Under the pieces are notes generated by a model, which did not search any database, had not been told where the DNA came from, and saw nothing but the letters and a program-made list of their open reading frames with translations. A stretch of DNA of 64,000 nucleotides from Fratercula arctica. Lineage: Eukaryota; Chordata; Aves; Charadriiformes; Alcidae. This document shows positions 1 through 12,003 of this stretch, one piece after another. The stretch is taken from positions 31,334,727 through 31,398,726 of the forward strand of contig CANTUZ010000001.1 in the NCBI GenBank assembly GCA_947846985.1. The letters are read 5' to 3'. The position numbers were made by a program, and so were the translations under genes. Numbering within the stretch: the stretch's first letter is position 1; each line of letters starts with the position of its first letter.

Positions 1-1564
1 GCATGGACCCGCGCCATCCTGGATCGTTGCTTGTTTGGGTTTTCATACCTGTCTAAAGACCTTGGCTGATCAGCTGATTAACTGAATCACCACTTTTCCC
101 TCTCAGTTTGCAGGAATAAGCTGTATTTCCCTTTTAAGATGAGTTCTGGATAAATTGATGCTTTAGATCCAGCAGAGAAGATAATCTGATGTGAAGTGAT
201 TAACTCTTCAAGTGAATTGCACGGTTATTTCCATAAGAAAACTGTCTTTGTTGTTCAACCCTCTTAACTGCTGCTGCTTACACGACACACTTATAAAGCT
301 GTGGGTTTAGATTAGTGGATTTATCTTAGTTTATGACTGTGCTGCTGTGAATTATGTTAGTGGTAACGTAGCCTTACATTTCCTAGTTTTCATACGCAAT
401 GGCCATTATCCTGCATCTGTTCTTCCTGCTTCATGTTTTTCTCCTCTGTTTGTATCTCGTTTTTGGGGTATATGCCAGCATAATGACATGCCATTGAAAT
501 CAGAGCCAGGACTCATTAGCTCTAGTAATTACCACTTTCCTCTGCCCCGGAGGCTTAGAGCATCACTCTTTTTCCTACTCTCAGACAAGCCTTTCATTAG
601 TACAGCCATCCACAGCACTTCCAAACTCACTTGGAGCAATGGGCTGCTGCTATGTCCACCTAGAGTGTAGGGATGCTCCTCTTCTCTCAGTCAGGGGACC
701 TGTCCCACCACTGAATCACTGACATAACAGCCAATGCAAGCTGCCAACGCACATTTGAAAATCTCCCTCATTATGATTACTTATGACTTCTTTCCACATG
801 CAATTAGAAAACATTTTCTCTCCAATACCACTCAGATTCCTGCCTTTTGCTTCTCTTCCTCCACAGTTTTCACTACTCTTTTCCCTATGGTAACCTTCTT
901 TGCCTCCTTCTTTCTCCCTACTTTCTAGGTACCCTTTCTTGCACCAAATCATACTTGTGCTTGATTTGCCTCACGTCTGAAAGGATCAAATTTGAAAGGA
1001 TCAAAAATAAAATGAACAAGAAAGATACATGACTGCTCAGAAGCTGGAGATCCATTGTCCCAGAGACTTCCTGCTTGTGCCATCCTTTCAATTTGGATTA
1101 AAATGCAGGCTGGGGAGGCAGAGCTGGGGACCCTGTTTCTTGTCATGCTGTGGATTTACTGAAAATCATTGCAGAAGTGTGATGTGCTGTTATTATTTGT
1201 GCTTTGCTCGTGCTGCTAAATATGTGTTTTATTTTGATGGAAGTTTATTTAACACACTTTTGTTGAGGTTGCTTTTACCACTCAGTTCTGACAAAGGAAT
1301 GACAGTTGGGTTAATTTTCTTGTTGAAACATGGCTTAAGCTAAGATTATCTTCAGCATTAGCAAGAGATGACTACTTCTTCCTTCTCTTTAAAACCAGGG
1401 GGGATGGGGAGGGCTGTTATTCTTGGACACTGAAGATGTTCACTTCCCTTTGGGTTGCTGAGGTTAAATGTCAGAGTTTGGTTTTGATTTCTGACTGTTG
1501 TGTATCATTGCTCTTCTCCCACCACTGCTAGCTTTTCTCTTGATAGATATTACTCTTTCTTCAG

Positions 1565-1689
1565 GCATCAGAGAAGCAGAGTGTGAAGAAGAAATAGAAA
1601 CGAATGGTTTGCTTTGTGGACCAAACCAGCCAGACATAATACATCACGGGGAAGAAGGCACAAAAGAAATTGTGCAAGATTTAGTCAAG
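1565..1689 (+). other. Possible isolated exon (weak)
   Basis: A 125-nt segment starts just after a pyrimidine-rich stretch ending in AG (tttcttcag, to 1564) and ends at CAAG followed by gtagaa (GT at 1690-1691), so both edges resemble splice sites. One frame stays open through it and on to a TGA at 1801-1803. The translation is acidic and fairly gene-like (about 42 residues, with a run of Glu after an Ala-Glu-Cys). No ATG precedes it in this frame, so it could only be an internal exon. It would begin with two bases of a split codon and end on a complete codon. I do not recognise the protein, and no partner exon was found. A chance open frame is at least as likely. Confidence 0.2.
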
Positions 1690-3991
1690 GTAGAAACATG
1701 TGGTCTATCTCCACTCAAGCCAAAGCTAGAAGAACTTGAGTCGGAGCTCAAGTCAGAACTGCTCCTACTGTTACCTTGGTCTTGTTTCCTGAAACCTCAG
1801 TGAGCAATGCAAACAACCTCGCTGTAATCTGTGGATGATGTAATGTTTCAAGATCCAATCTGATTTTCTACACTGACAGAAGTGTTTCGCTGTATGGCGT
1901 GTCATTGTGCTGCATCAAGGGTAAGGCTTTCTAGGGCTGATTAGCACTGCAAAACAGTTTCTGATGTTTTCTGTTAGGAAAGTGACATCTAAAGTCTTAT
2001 GCCATTAACTAGAAGACAAAATGGACCTAAATGACCTTTCCTCTGAGATGATTAGATGCAGTTATAGCATTTACATGTATTTCTGTCATACAAGCAGATG
2101 CATTTACCTAAAAATAAAGCCATTTGTTAAAGAAGAAGGCATCATTCTCAGATAGTCCATTCTCAGGAATCCAAGCAAAGAGACTGCTTGTGGCAAAGCA
2201 TGTGTGTCATTTGCTTGGCTAGCCCTACTTGATAGCATTCTTGGAGAGGAGAGGTCAGATCATGAAGGGCAACAAACTGGCTTATTTCCACTGATGCCAA
2301 TGGATCTGTGTTTGGGGTTTTCTTCTTTTCTTCTTCACCCCCCGCCCCACTGGCCACAGCTCTAAATCTTTACTGCAGAAGGCTTTTCAGAAACAGAATT
2401 TGATAATTTTTGCCCCCAGCTGGATAAGAGACGTTTCAAACCTTAGAGTGGATGCTACCTCTGAATCTAGCTAAGCTTGGAGAGAAGGTGTGCATTTATA
2501 CAAGCCCGCTTCCCTTTGCCTCCCTTCCTCAGGCCACTCACTCCGCCGTAACGGGATGCAATTGTCTGGCAACTGCATTGGCCACAAATGTCCCATGCTT
2601 TGCGGTGTATAAGTTTTAGAAGTTCAAATAGTACTTAAGATGGCATAAAAAATGCAGAATCTGAATTGGTTTCTCGGGGCTCCGTGGATCTTGGAGGAGC
2701 AGCTTGTTTTAACATGCTGAAATAGAGGTGGTGGTTTCAGATCTGGGAGTTTCAAAAATATACTGGAGTAGGTTAGTATCCTAGTAGAGCTAACCCCTGC
2801 TTGAGTCTACTACTGTAGGTAGAATTACCCGAGATACACATCTGATCTGCCATGGCTCTCATCCACTAAGATGTGTTAATCGTACACCTAACTTTAGGCC
2901 AATAAATAGCTTCAATCAGGTTGCTTCTTTGAAGCTAATAGGGCTATTCATATCTCCAGATTAAGCATACACGTTCAAATCTCTTGCTTAACCGGAGTCG
3001 ATGATTCCTTATATTGGCCAAGATCTAGGTGAAAGGATTTTATTAACAATGAAGTCAAAATTACATATTTCAAGTTCCTTTCATTATCTCAGCAGGGAGC
3101 ATTTGTATCATTATTATCTCAAATCAGCTTTAAAAGCGCTTGAGAATTTTGCAAGTATTACAGTGCAAGTATAACTAACAAAAGGACGAGATCAACGCTG
3201 CTAGTATAGCTAAACCTTCAGAATTTATACATTAGATCATAGGGAATTTAATTTAACATTCTCTAAAGAGTTTCATGGATCTTTTTCTTCAAGGTATTTT
3301 TTTCTATCCATCTATTTTGGAGCTGTGGTTTTGCATTCCTATTCTAGCTAGTTCATTTTTATCCTTAAAGGCACACTGTATTTTTAAATTTCTGAATCTT
3401 CCCAACACTTTGACTTCCAAAACTAGTAAAAGCCTCTTTTGGAGAAGTATGTTATTTATTTTGTATTTGTCAGAATGAGTTAATAATGCATCATGGTGTT
3501 ATAACTAATGCCTGCAGGTATGTCAACCCCTGCGCTGGAGAAACAACCTGGTTTTTAACCCACTGTGAAAGGTAGAAGGCCATCCAAACTCCTGGTTTTC
3601 CTTCTCAGGCCTCAAAAACTTGTGTGCCTCTGCGTGTACAGCACAGGGACAGATACTGTATTATTCAGCCAGCTCTGTGCAAAGTGAAGCTGCTCATGTG
3701 GGAAGCTGTGTGCAAGTCTGTCTTGGTTCAAGTTTCAGACTGTCTGATCAAGCTGTGCTGGCTGTCCAGGCCACACAGGGCCAGACTCAGGGGCCCTGAT
3801 TTATAGGTTGTGTACGCTGAATTGTAGGTTATGACTTTTAATGGTGAGGTTGGATTTGGAAAATGGAGAAGCAGCCAGCAGGGCAAATGTAAGATTTTTT
3901 TTTTCCATATGTCTTTTTGTTGGCTGTCCTAACACGGCCTTTCTAGCCCCAAGCTGTTAGTTTAGACCAGTTCACGTTTGGACTAGAAAAT

Positions 3992-4012
3992 GAACATGCA
4001 GCGTGCATGTTC
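3992..4012. repeat. Perfect 9-bp inverted repeat with 3-nt loop
   Basis: gaacatgca, then gcg, then tgcatgttc form a perfect 9-bp stem with a 3-nt loop. The stem is short and is probably an incidental palindrome; nothing around it suggests a small RNA gene or a terminator. Confidence 0.6.
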
Positions 4013-5345
4013 GCTTTGGTGAGAGCTTTGTTCTTCACGTCTGCAGGTGCCCCACTTTTAATTTGTGTACACCATTTCACTTTGTGTCTGTTCAGATAAA
4101 AGTCTGAGGTCTCCTTCCACCTGACAGTACCTCAAGCTTTCCTTGGTACATCCCTTCTCTTGGCTTCTCCCAGTGTGTGCCCCAGTGGTTTTGACATTCA
4201 GCCCCTTATACTGCTACTCCTCCGCGAGACCACTCAACCATTCCCCAGGAGCTGTTCTCGTAAACCCTTGGCCCGTGAGTAGGGCTTTCAATCTCTCTTT
4301 GTGTGCCCTGAAATGCTGCCTAATATTTGGTTTCAACAAGCTGTTACAGAGCATGCTGGTAGGCACCATGTTCTTCTGGAAGTCTGTGGGTTTCTGACCG
4401 GGTCCCTTTCTCTGCATGTCTGTGAAACTCCAGATGGGTGAAACAAACCCTGCTCCCAGCATTCCTTCCCTTAAGAAAACCTACTGTTGTTTTAAGCCCT
4501 TGGGCTATAAACTGTTACGCCTCTGAAATGCATTTGTAGCATAGATGTACTGCACAAAAATCACAGAACAAGACGACATCCCTGTTTTCAAATTATTGGG
4601 AGGTGAGATAAATGTAGCACATCACATGCCAGATTCTTGATCAGCTATAAGGAAAAAAAAGCCCAGACAGTACTGGCTGGCTGAATGATGTCTTCCCAGA
4701 ATAGAATTAATTTTTGCTGTGCAGCTGAATCGACTTATGATGGGATGGCCAATATATGATGGGATGTTGCTGTCAGCAGCGTGGCAATAAAACACAGCAA
4801 TAAGGGACAGGGCCATCACTCAGAGAGCTGAGCAACATTTGTAAAGGCAATTCTACAGTTTTGCTGTTGCTGAAACCATGTGCTCTGATATGCTAAAGTA
4901 GCATGTAAGCTCAAAGCCAAGGGTTTAAAGCACTCATCACTGCAAAACCATCTTATGGTATTTAGTAAATGGAAACAACCTCCGAAGGAATAGCAGGAGC
5001 ATAGATGGAAGAGAATAGACCTTTTTTGAACAGGCCTATCCGCAGCTGGAGGCTCAGGAGTGTATGCTTGAAATGTATGTGTGAGTTCTCACCTCCTTGC
5101 ACATTCACAGTGGTGTAAACTTAAATGAACGGTAAAGTGGATGAAAGTGGATTGTAATGTGAGAAGTACTCTTATGAGGATATATTTTCATTGCCAGATA
5201 TTAAGATTCTTTTTGGATATGTTTGTCAGTGTAGATCTTGATATATTTCTAAGCAGTCATCTTCTAACCCCCTAAAAACTTCCCCAAATTCCTTTGTGAT
5301 GCTACTTTCGGATACAATAAGCTAGTACGGGAATTTGCTACCATC

Positions 5346-5638
5346 TTAGAATCGTAGAACCATATAATCATTTAGGTTGGAAAAGACCTTTAGGATCATC
5401 GAGTCCAACTGTAAGCCTAAGACTGCCAAGTCCACCACTAAAACGTGTCCCTGAGCACCACGTCTACCCATCTTTTAAATACCTCCAGGGATGGTGACTC
5501 AGCGACTCCCCTGGGCAGCCTGTTCCAATGCTTCACAACCCTTTCAGTGTAAAAATTTTTCCTAATATCCAATCTAAACCTCCCCTGGCACAACTTGAGG
5601 CTGTTTCCTCTTGTCCTATCTTTTGCCACTTGGGAATC
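5346..5638 (-). mobile_element. CR1 LINE, 3' fragment (5'-truncated)
   Basis: Read on the minus strand this is the 3' end of a CR1 non-LTR retrotransposon. It holds the last 65 or so codons of ORF2, including the family's RFRLDIRK block and a [10 protein letters not shown] block. After the stop near 5438 come the CR1 3' untranslated region and tail (plus-strand agaatcgtagaac... at about 5347). The C-terminal frame from about 5647 down to 5438 is still open. The copy is truncated at its 5' end near 5638, the usual result of incomplete reverse transcription. No target duplication is evident, as expected for CR1. Its 3' type matches the copies at 7848 and 37797. Confidence 0.92.
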
Positions 5639-7847
5639 TTCTGACAATGTTGCTCTGTTTTATAATATCAGAAAATATCTGCACTCACCTGCCTATTCTG
5701 CCTGTAAAAGGCTCAGGAAACTCAAGAGGGGAACAGCATTCATAATTGATGTGACAAGGACAATCCTTGCAGAGACAGAGGGAAGAAAGGCTTCTTCAGT
5801 TCTGAAGTAGCTTATAGAGTCTTGTAATTCTGCTCTATTTTGGGAGAGAAGTGGTGGAGGGAGATTAACACTTTACGAGTGAATAGAGGCAGTCACATAA
5901 GCAGATAAACACTGAAGGACTTCAATGACTTAAGAGTCTATCGCTTTGATTTTAATCAGTGGTGATTATGCCAAAGTAGTCAAGAGAGAGACAGTATGAC
6001 AAAATGAATGGTTGTTCACACTTTCCTACAGTTCAAGATTTCTGAAATTTGCAATGTTTGAAGCACCTCCAGGTAAACTACATAAAAACCAGACAATGTT
6101 TACAAGATTGTATAAGATGCTTGTTATCAAAACAAGGGAAGAGGACAAAGATTCATCACTCAGTTGCAGCAGTTTATGCTTGTTGTTCAGTGATACCCTC
6201 TAGGTCCATGCTATGCCCATCAATTCTACATAAAATACAAGCAATGAATGGATGATGTTATCTCTGCTGAGTAATAGTGATGACATGAAATGAGAAATGT
6301 CAGATCAGCAGGCTGGAGCACTCTTTTGCTTAAACAAATTTCAGGAATGTGCACTTGTCCGTATAACATTTGCTTCTAATAATGCTTCCACTCATTAAAT
6401 ACATCAAAGCAACTTATACGGACAATTCATTCCAAGCCTATGTGCAGTCAACTCATTGAACCCTCAAGGCACTTGAGCCTGCTTGCGACACTGGCATACT
6501 AATAGAATTCTCTTTTGAGGTACTTTATTTAAGCAGAGAAGGATTATTAGCTTCATAAAGCCATTTTGGTACTGGCAAAACAGCAGAATGGGTGGGGCAA
6601 AAAGGAGCTTGAGTGCGGGTGAAGGAGTGGACATTTCCTAGCGTAGCAAGCTCTCAAATGTTTCCAGAGGGCTCTGAATGCCATCAATAAAACTTCCATT
6701 CACATGGAGTCTCAAGCGTACTAGTCTTGTTTCCTTTGTCTGCTTTGTCACATTTTATTTGCCTGGTTTAAATGAGAACAAATTTTGTACTCTTCCACAA
6801 TATAATTACAAAAGCTACAAGAAGACCCTGGATATGTTGTTGCTAAAGGAAGGAGCTGAACTTCAGTGAAAACTGTTATCTTTCATGCTCAGCTTTTTCA
6901 TGTTTATAGAGAGCATATAAGAGCACTTACAAAATTCATCAGATACTTGCTCTTCCAGCAATATGTTCTTCATTCTTTAGTCTGGCTACCTGTGCAAATT
7001 TACTGCTTTAGTCTCATTTGACTGCATCTTCTGTTGTAGAAACACATTTCACTAGCCTCCATTTCCACTGTCTTCATTGCTGGTAAGCTGCAATAAATAT
7101 AATTTTTCCTGTCAGGCCTGGTGAGAGAGTCAGCTGTGGTTGTAAATTAAGCACACAGCAATGCATGCGTTGCGTATGCTAATTCTTAAAAAAACAGGTC
7201 AAAATTGTAGTGCTGTGCTGCACAATCCACAGAAAAACAGGTACTGCACCAAATGCTGAATGACATAACTTCTGAGGGGTGTGTAGGAGTAGGTTTATAG
7301 ACAGCTTGGAAAGGATCTGTTCTGTAAAATTGGTTGTGAATTGTCATTTCACCACAAATTAATGCAGGACTTCCAAAAGAGAAATAAATCAAAAGTATAT
7401 CTGGGAAATTTCATATTAATGCTGCAGTTGGGCTTTAAATACTAGGAAATAAAGGGGGTTGAAGTTCAGGGTAAGTGGCATTAAAAATGCCTAATGGTGC
7501 AAAAATGGAATTACAGAAATCTAAGAGAATCATGAGCAGCTGAAGTCCCAAATGGAGAAACATCTGAAAGGACATGATTGTAGAGCCTCACGCAGGCTCC
7601 CACCTGCTCTTGTACTGACTCAGTGACACAAGCATTGGGGCATCTGTATTGCCCTTTGGACACTCCTCCCCAGTTCAGAGCCACAGGAACATGTAAGGGA
7701 GGCAAAGTTTGCTGTGATCCTTACTCCTCATAAATAAATAAAGCTAGAAGAGGTCTCTGCCCCACAGCCATGTTACTGGCCACAGCTTTATGTGCTGGTT
7801 CCTGTGTAGACACAGACCATTTCATAATCCTTACAAATAAGGTCATT
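5639..7847. other. Unique AT-rich sequence, nothing recognised
   Basis: About 2.2 kb between two CR1 fragments. It contains only short unconvincing open frames, no recognised repeat and no RNA gene. Confidence 0.5.
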
Positions 7848-8226
7848 GCCTGGAGAAAAGGAGACTGAGGGGAGACCTTATCGCTCTCTGCAACTACCTG
7901 AAAGGAGGCTGTAGCGAGGTGGGGGTTGATCTCTTCTCCTAAGTAACAGGCGATGGGACAAGAGGAAACAGCCTCAAATTGCACCAGGGGAGGTTTAGAC
8001 TGGATATAAGGAAAAAATTCTTCACTGAAAGGGTTGTGAAGCATTGGAACAGGCTGCCCAGGGAAGCGGTTGAGTCACCATCCCTGAAGGTATTTAAAAG
8101 ATGTGTAGATGTAGTGCTGAGGGATGTAGTTTAGTGGTAACTTGCCAGTGCTAGGTTAACGATTGGACTTGATGATCTTAAAGGTCTCTTCCAACCAAAA
8201 TGATTCTACAATTATAAGATTCTGAT
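7848..8226 (+). mobile_element. CR1 LINE, 3' fragment, plus strand
   Basis: A CR1 3' segment that begins in the ORF2 region coding for the family's LRGDLI...YLKGG stretch (as gagactgaggggagacc) and runs through [27 protein letters not shown] sequence. It continues through the 3' untranslated region (ttggacttgatgatctt, ttccaacc) to an ATTCTA-like tail near 8200-8222. An in-frame TAA at 7940-7942 replaces a glutamine codon normally found in a SQV motif, so the copy cannot code. It has the same 3' type as the copy at 5346-5638 but the opposite orientation. It is 5'-truncated, with no clear target duplication. Confidence 0.93.
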
Positions 8227-8538
8227 GATCAGAGGCAGGATGATATTGGGTGACCACAGAGGCCATGGAGTACTAAGCGTACCTTCTCAGGGATTTCATA
8301 TAGCTGGCACTATGAACCTTTCACCGCTCAAACCCCCTCACACCTAGGTGCTGATAGACCTCAGCTGGTAGAAACTAGAGTAGCGCCTTAACTCTGACAC
8401 GTAAACAGGGTAACTTAAGAAATTCAAAACTTTCTACTCTATCCTTCCCCTCCTCCACGAAGAAGAGGAGGAAGTCTGTCCTGGTCTCCACAGATGACCA
8501 TGACACCAGTGGGAGATGGATCATGCTCCTTCCATAAC
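8227..8538. other. Spacer between CR1 and solo LTR
   Basis: About 310 bases of unique-looking DNA between the CR1 tail and the solo LTR. It ends in the first copy of the LTR's 5-bp target duplication, ataac at 8534-8538. No gene is seen. Confidence 0.5.
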
Positions 8539-9108
8539 TGTACTGGTTTTGGCAGGGATAGAGTTACTTTTCTTCATAGTAGCTCTTATGGTGCTATGTT
8601 TTGTATTTGTAACCAAAAAAAGTGTTGGTAACGCATGGATGTTTTAGTTAGTGCTGAACAGTGCTAGCGCAGAGCCAAGGACATTTTTCTGTTTCTCACA
8701 CTGCCCTGCTAATGAGTAAGCTGGGGTGCACACAAAGTTGGGAGGGAAACAGCTGGGACAGTCAACCCCAGATGACCAAAGGGATATCCCGCACCATATG
8801 GTGTTGTGCTCAGAAATAAGAGCTGTGGGGAAGAAAGAGGAAGGGGGATATTTGTAGTTACGGTGTTTGTCTTCCCAAGTAACCATTAGGGATGATGAAG
8901 CCCTGCTTGCCTGGATCTAGCTAAACGTCTGCCTGCTGATGTTTAACCATATCCAGGAAAGATGCTTTGCTTTATTTATTGAACTGTCTTTATCTCAGCC
9001 CATGAGTTTTCTCACTTTTACTCTTCTGATTCTCTCCTTCATCTCACCGGGCTGGAGTGAGCAAGCTGCTGTGTGGGGCTGGCTGCCTGCTGGGGTTAAC
9101 CCACAATG
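8539..9108 (+). mobile_element. Solo avian retroviral LTR with 5-bp target duplication
   Basis: This 570-bp segment starts TGTACTGGTTTTGGC and matches, from memory, an abundant LTR family of bird endogenous retroviruses. Landmarks are the gggatatccc/caccatatggtg region (8781-8803), tttgtcttcccaagtaacc (about 8867), aactgtctttatctcagccc (about 8982) and the terminal ggggttaaccca. It is flanked by identical ataac copies at 8534-8538 and 9109-9113. A 5-bp duplication fits ERVL-type integration. The family's TATA element survives only as agaaataag (about 8812) and its polyadenylation hexamer as attgaa (8978-8983). The 3' terminal dinucleotide is TG instead of CA. With no internal region or second LTR, it is a solo LTR left by recombination. 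The class assignment (ERVL-like) is an inference. Confidence 0.87.
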
Positions 9109-9270
9109 ATAACAGTCTTCTGAAAGACCTTTGGCAAAATATAAACCATGAAAATGGCCATATTTTCCACCCATTTTACCCAGTACAAGATATTTCAAAG
9201 GATTTGTGGAAAAATCTGGAATTTTTAGCAAAGTCAGCCTGGAAACCTTGTGTGCTGGCTGCTTTCTTCA

Positions 9271-9324
9271 AGAATCATAGAATGGTTTGAATTGGAAAGG
9301 ACCTTTAAAGGTCATCTGCTCCAA
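9271..9324 (-). mobile_element. CR1 LINE, very short 3' tail
   Basis: The plus-strand text agaatcatagaatggtttg, then a TTGGAAAGGACC-like block and ggtcatctgctcca, is the reverse complement of a CR1 3' untranslated end. Only about 54 bases remain, just the terminal 3' region. It starts 160 bases after the solo LTR and is too short to assign to a subfamily. Confidence 0.8.
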
Positions 9325-11681
9325 GAAGTGACTATTCAGCCTTACTATGCACTTCAGCGGAGCCCCTTCTGTTGAGGGCGTGTGTGTAATGAGTAACTCG
9401 GGCAAGCTGCTTTACTGGGAAAGTCTGAACTTCTGAACCCAGTGCTAGTGATTCACTAACATCTGGCCGCCAGCACCATTGGAGTAGGAATGAAAAAAAC
9501 CCAGTACTCAGCAAAGGTTGTTTAAGCAGTCATTAGAATCTCAAATAAATATGGTGAAATATTTTCTTGCTAAAATATTACTTGCAGTAATTGTGTATTT
9601 TATCTTTAACAACTCAGTGTGTTTGTTACCTGCCTGATTTTTTATTCAGACTTAAACTGTAACAGCTTATTTAGAACAGCATTTATTATTTTTCCTATGC
9701 AGGCTGCATAATTGAGTGTCAATAGTAGCAGCATGGAAATGAATCAATTTGTAATTGCAATCGCATTAAATATATTTTGGTAGTGTCTGAATGGAAAACA
9801 TTTCAGATGAAAAATTAATTCCACCCACTTGAAACAGGAAATCAAAAGTTGTGCTTTAGTCTTTGCCCTTTAAAAATAGCTGCCAGTCACCTTTTTTTTA
9901 ATTTTCTTTCTTTATATTTCAGCTTTCCTGTGAAAATGAAAGCCACCGTTCGTTCTTTAAAATGGAATTATTTAAAGAAACAAGAATGAGGTCTGTGTTG
10001 GAAATACCTAATACCATGCCTCAGGAAAACTTAGCTTAAACTGCAAAGCACTGGTAAACAAGTTTATTTGAGGAATATACCTAAAAGGAATTTCTCAAAG
10101 AAACAAATGGCAAATGAAGTACCCATAAGGTATTTTTTGCTGTTGTCCAAGCCTCATGACTTGTGCATATCTTCATATTTCATGTGAAAGACGGGTAATT
10201 GCAGGTGCAAGTTGTCATTTGAGTGCCTAAGGGTCCAGCTACGCATGCAAGTGTGAGGCAACAAGAGTATGCATATGTTCATATATTCATATACAGCTTG
10301 TTCAGCTGCCGGTCAGGACAAGTGCCTGCTGAAAAAACCCATGTTAAGAATATGGACTTGGAAAGATGTAATAGCAGAACTAAAAATAATGAGGGAAATG
10401 GCTTGATAAAAGCATTCTTAATGCCAGATCCATCTGAATTAGCTGAATTAGCAAGTCGTGCATAGTCTGTCTGTAATGTTCACTCGCAGATAAATGTTTT
10501 GGATATAACAAGTTGTGCGTACTATAGTTTCTTAAGCATATTATGAATAGAAAGAAAAAAGTATCTTGAAAGTAAAAGTCATGATGGAAATGCAAATAAA
10601 AAATACTAGGAAGAAAGAGAAGAGCCCAAGAGCAAGGCGATGGGGCAGATGGGGTAGTGCCTTGTTTCTTACAGTTTGCATGAGGCATCTTGAAGCCTAG
10701 TTCCAACCAAGTTCCACAAGGGTGAAAACCAGCTGGGACAGATTAGTTAAGGCCACTTTGACATGTGTGAGAAAGAATAAATCCATGCATTTGGCTCCAT
10801 GTTAGTCCTGGCAGCCATTTAGCAACAGCAAAAAGAGAGATGTGGTGCTGGGAAGAGTCTACAGGAACCTGGCTGTGAGGTGGACTAGGACATAGGGCCT
10901 GCATTTTTTGTTTTGTAAATTACTTAAGATGCTGAAATGATTAAAGAAATGTATCAACGTTAAATGAAATCTAGAGAACCGCTTTCTATTTTAGGCACTT
11001 ACACTTGTAATTCTATTTCCTAACGTGAAATTACAAGTTTAACTGTTAGTTTATTACGATAAATTAATGTTTTTCCTTTTTCTACAAGTCTGGACTTGGT
11101 GTCATGCAAACATGGGGTATTCCACTCCTTTGTGCGTTGCAAACCTGGTGTAAATCCATCCCTGTGTAATTTTCTGCAGAGCTCTTCTCTTCATTGGTGG
11201 TTGATAACCCTGTCCTCTTTGCAAGAAGCAAAAGATGTTCGAAAACGGAATCTAGGTCAAAGGACAAAGGATAAATAGGATAATATTAGTAACGGCATAA
11301 AATGAAAATAATTAAATAATTTTAATTTAAGAACTAAAATATCTTTAACAATTAATTGTCCTAGGTGTGCAAAGATGGAGTTTGTCTCATCACAAATGGA
11401 GGAAAACTGATTTTGTTTTCTGAGATTCCCAACCGAAAATGAAGATCCTCCAAGGGCTGACTCCCAAAGCCAGGTTTTGTTGTCACTGACAATGTTGCAA
11501 GTACTGTGTGACACAATGACACAATGAGTGTGTCAGAAATGAGAAGCTCGTGTTCAGCTGAGGGCATTGAAACTTTGGAGTTCATTAGTACCTTTTTAAT
11601 GAATTTCCACTGAAATGCTATATCTGAGGCAATCCCACTGAAAAGTAGGAGAGAATCAGATTGTCCTTTTTTGCAGGAGTT

Positions 11682-11760
11682 TTCAAAATGTTAAAATTTG
11701 TTTTAAACTAAACTGTCAGATTCAAAATGTTAGAATTTGTTTTAAACTAAACCTGTCAGA
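11682..11760. repeat. Two-copy tandem duplication, about 40-bp unit
   Basis: Copy one (11682-11720) and copy two (11721-11760) both begin ttcaaaatgtta and end ctgtcaga. They differ by one substitution (a/g near unit position 13) and a one-base length change in the aaact/aaacct part. This is a local slippage or replication duplication. Confidence 0.92.
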
Positions 11761-11969
11761 TTTTGACACTTCCCACAAAAATAATTAAGGAATAATTGGA
11801 AATCTGCTTGACTGTTCGAGTTTAGTGATAACACAAAAATGCTTTGAGTAACTTTTGCTTTTTAATACCATGATATTGTAAAATCAAATATCCTTTCAAG
11901 CTGAAAACCCAAACCTATTTTGAAAAGGATTGAAAGAACTGCATTGGCAGAATGTCCTGAGAGGACTGA

Positions 11970-12003
11970 ATTTCTTCTTCTTTCTTTCTTTTTTTTTTTT
12001 TTT
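11970..12003. repeat. Pyrimidine tract (TTC/TTTC then poly-T)
   Basis: A low-complexity run of TTC and TTTC units merging into 14 or more T residues. Its length is likely to vary between individuals. No adjacent element explains it. Confidence 0.9.

Larger units (their letters stand above)
1..5345. other. Gene-poor unique sequence, no confident gene
   Basis: About 5.3 kb with no repeat family I recognise and no coding region I can defend. It is AT-rich and CpG-poor. The open frames are short and lack gene-like composition, except one acidic segment flanked by splice-like signals at 1565-1689 (listed separately). A perfect 9-bp hairpin lies at 3992-4012. The rest is best described as avian intergenic or intronic DNA. 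Confidence 0.6.
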
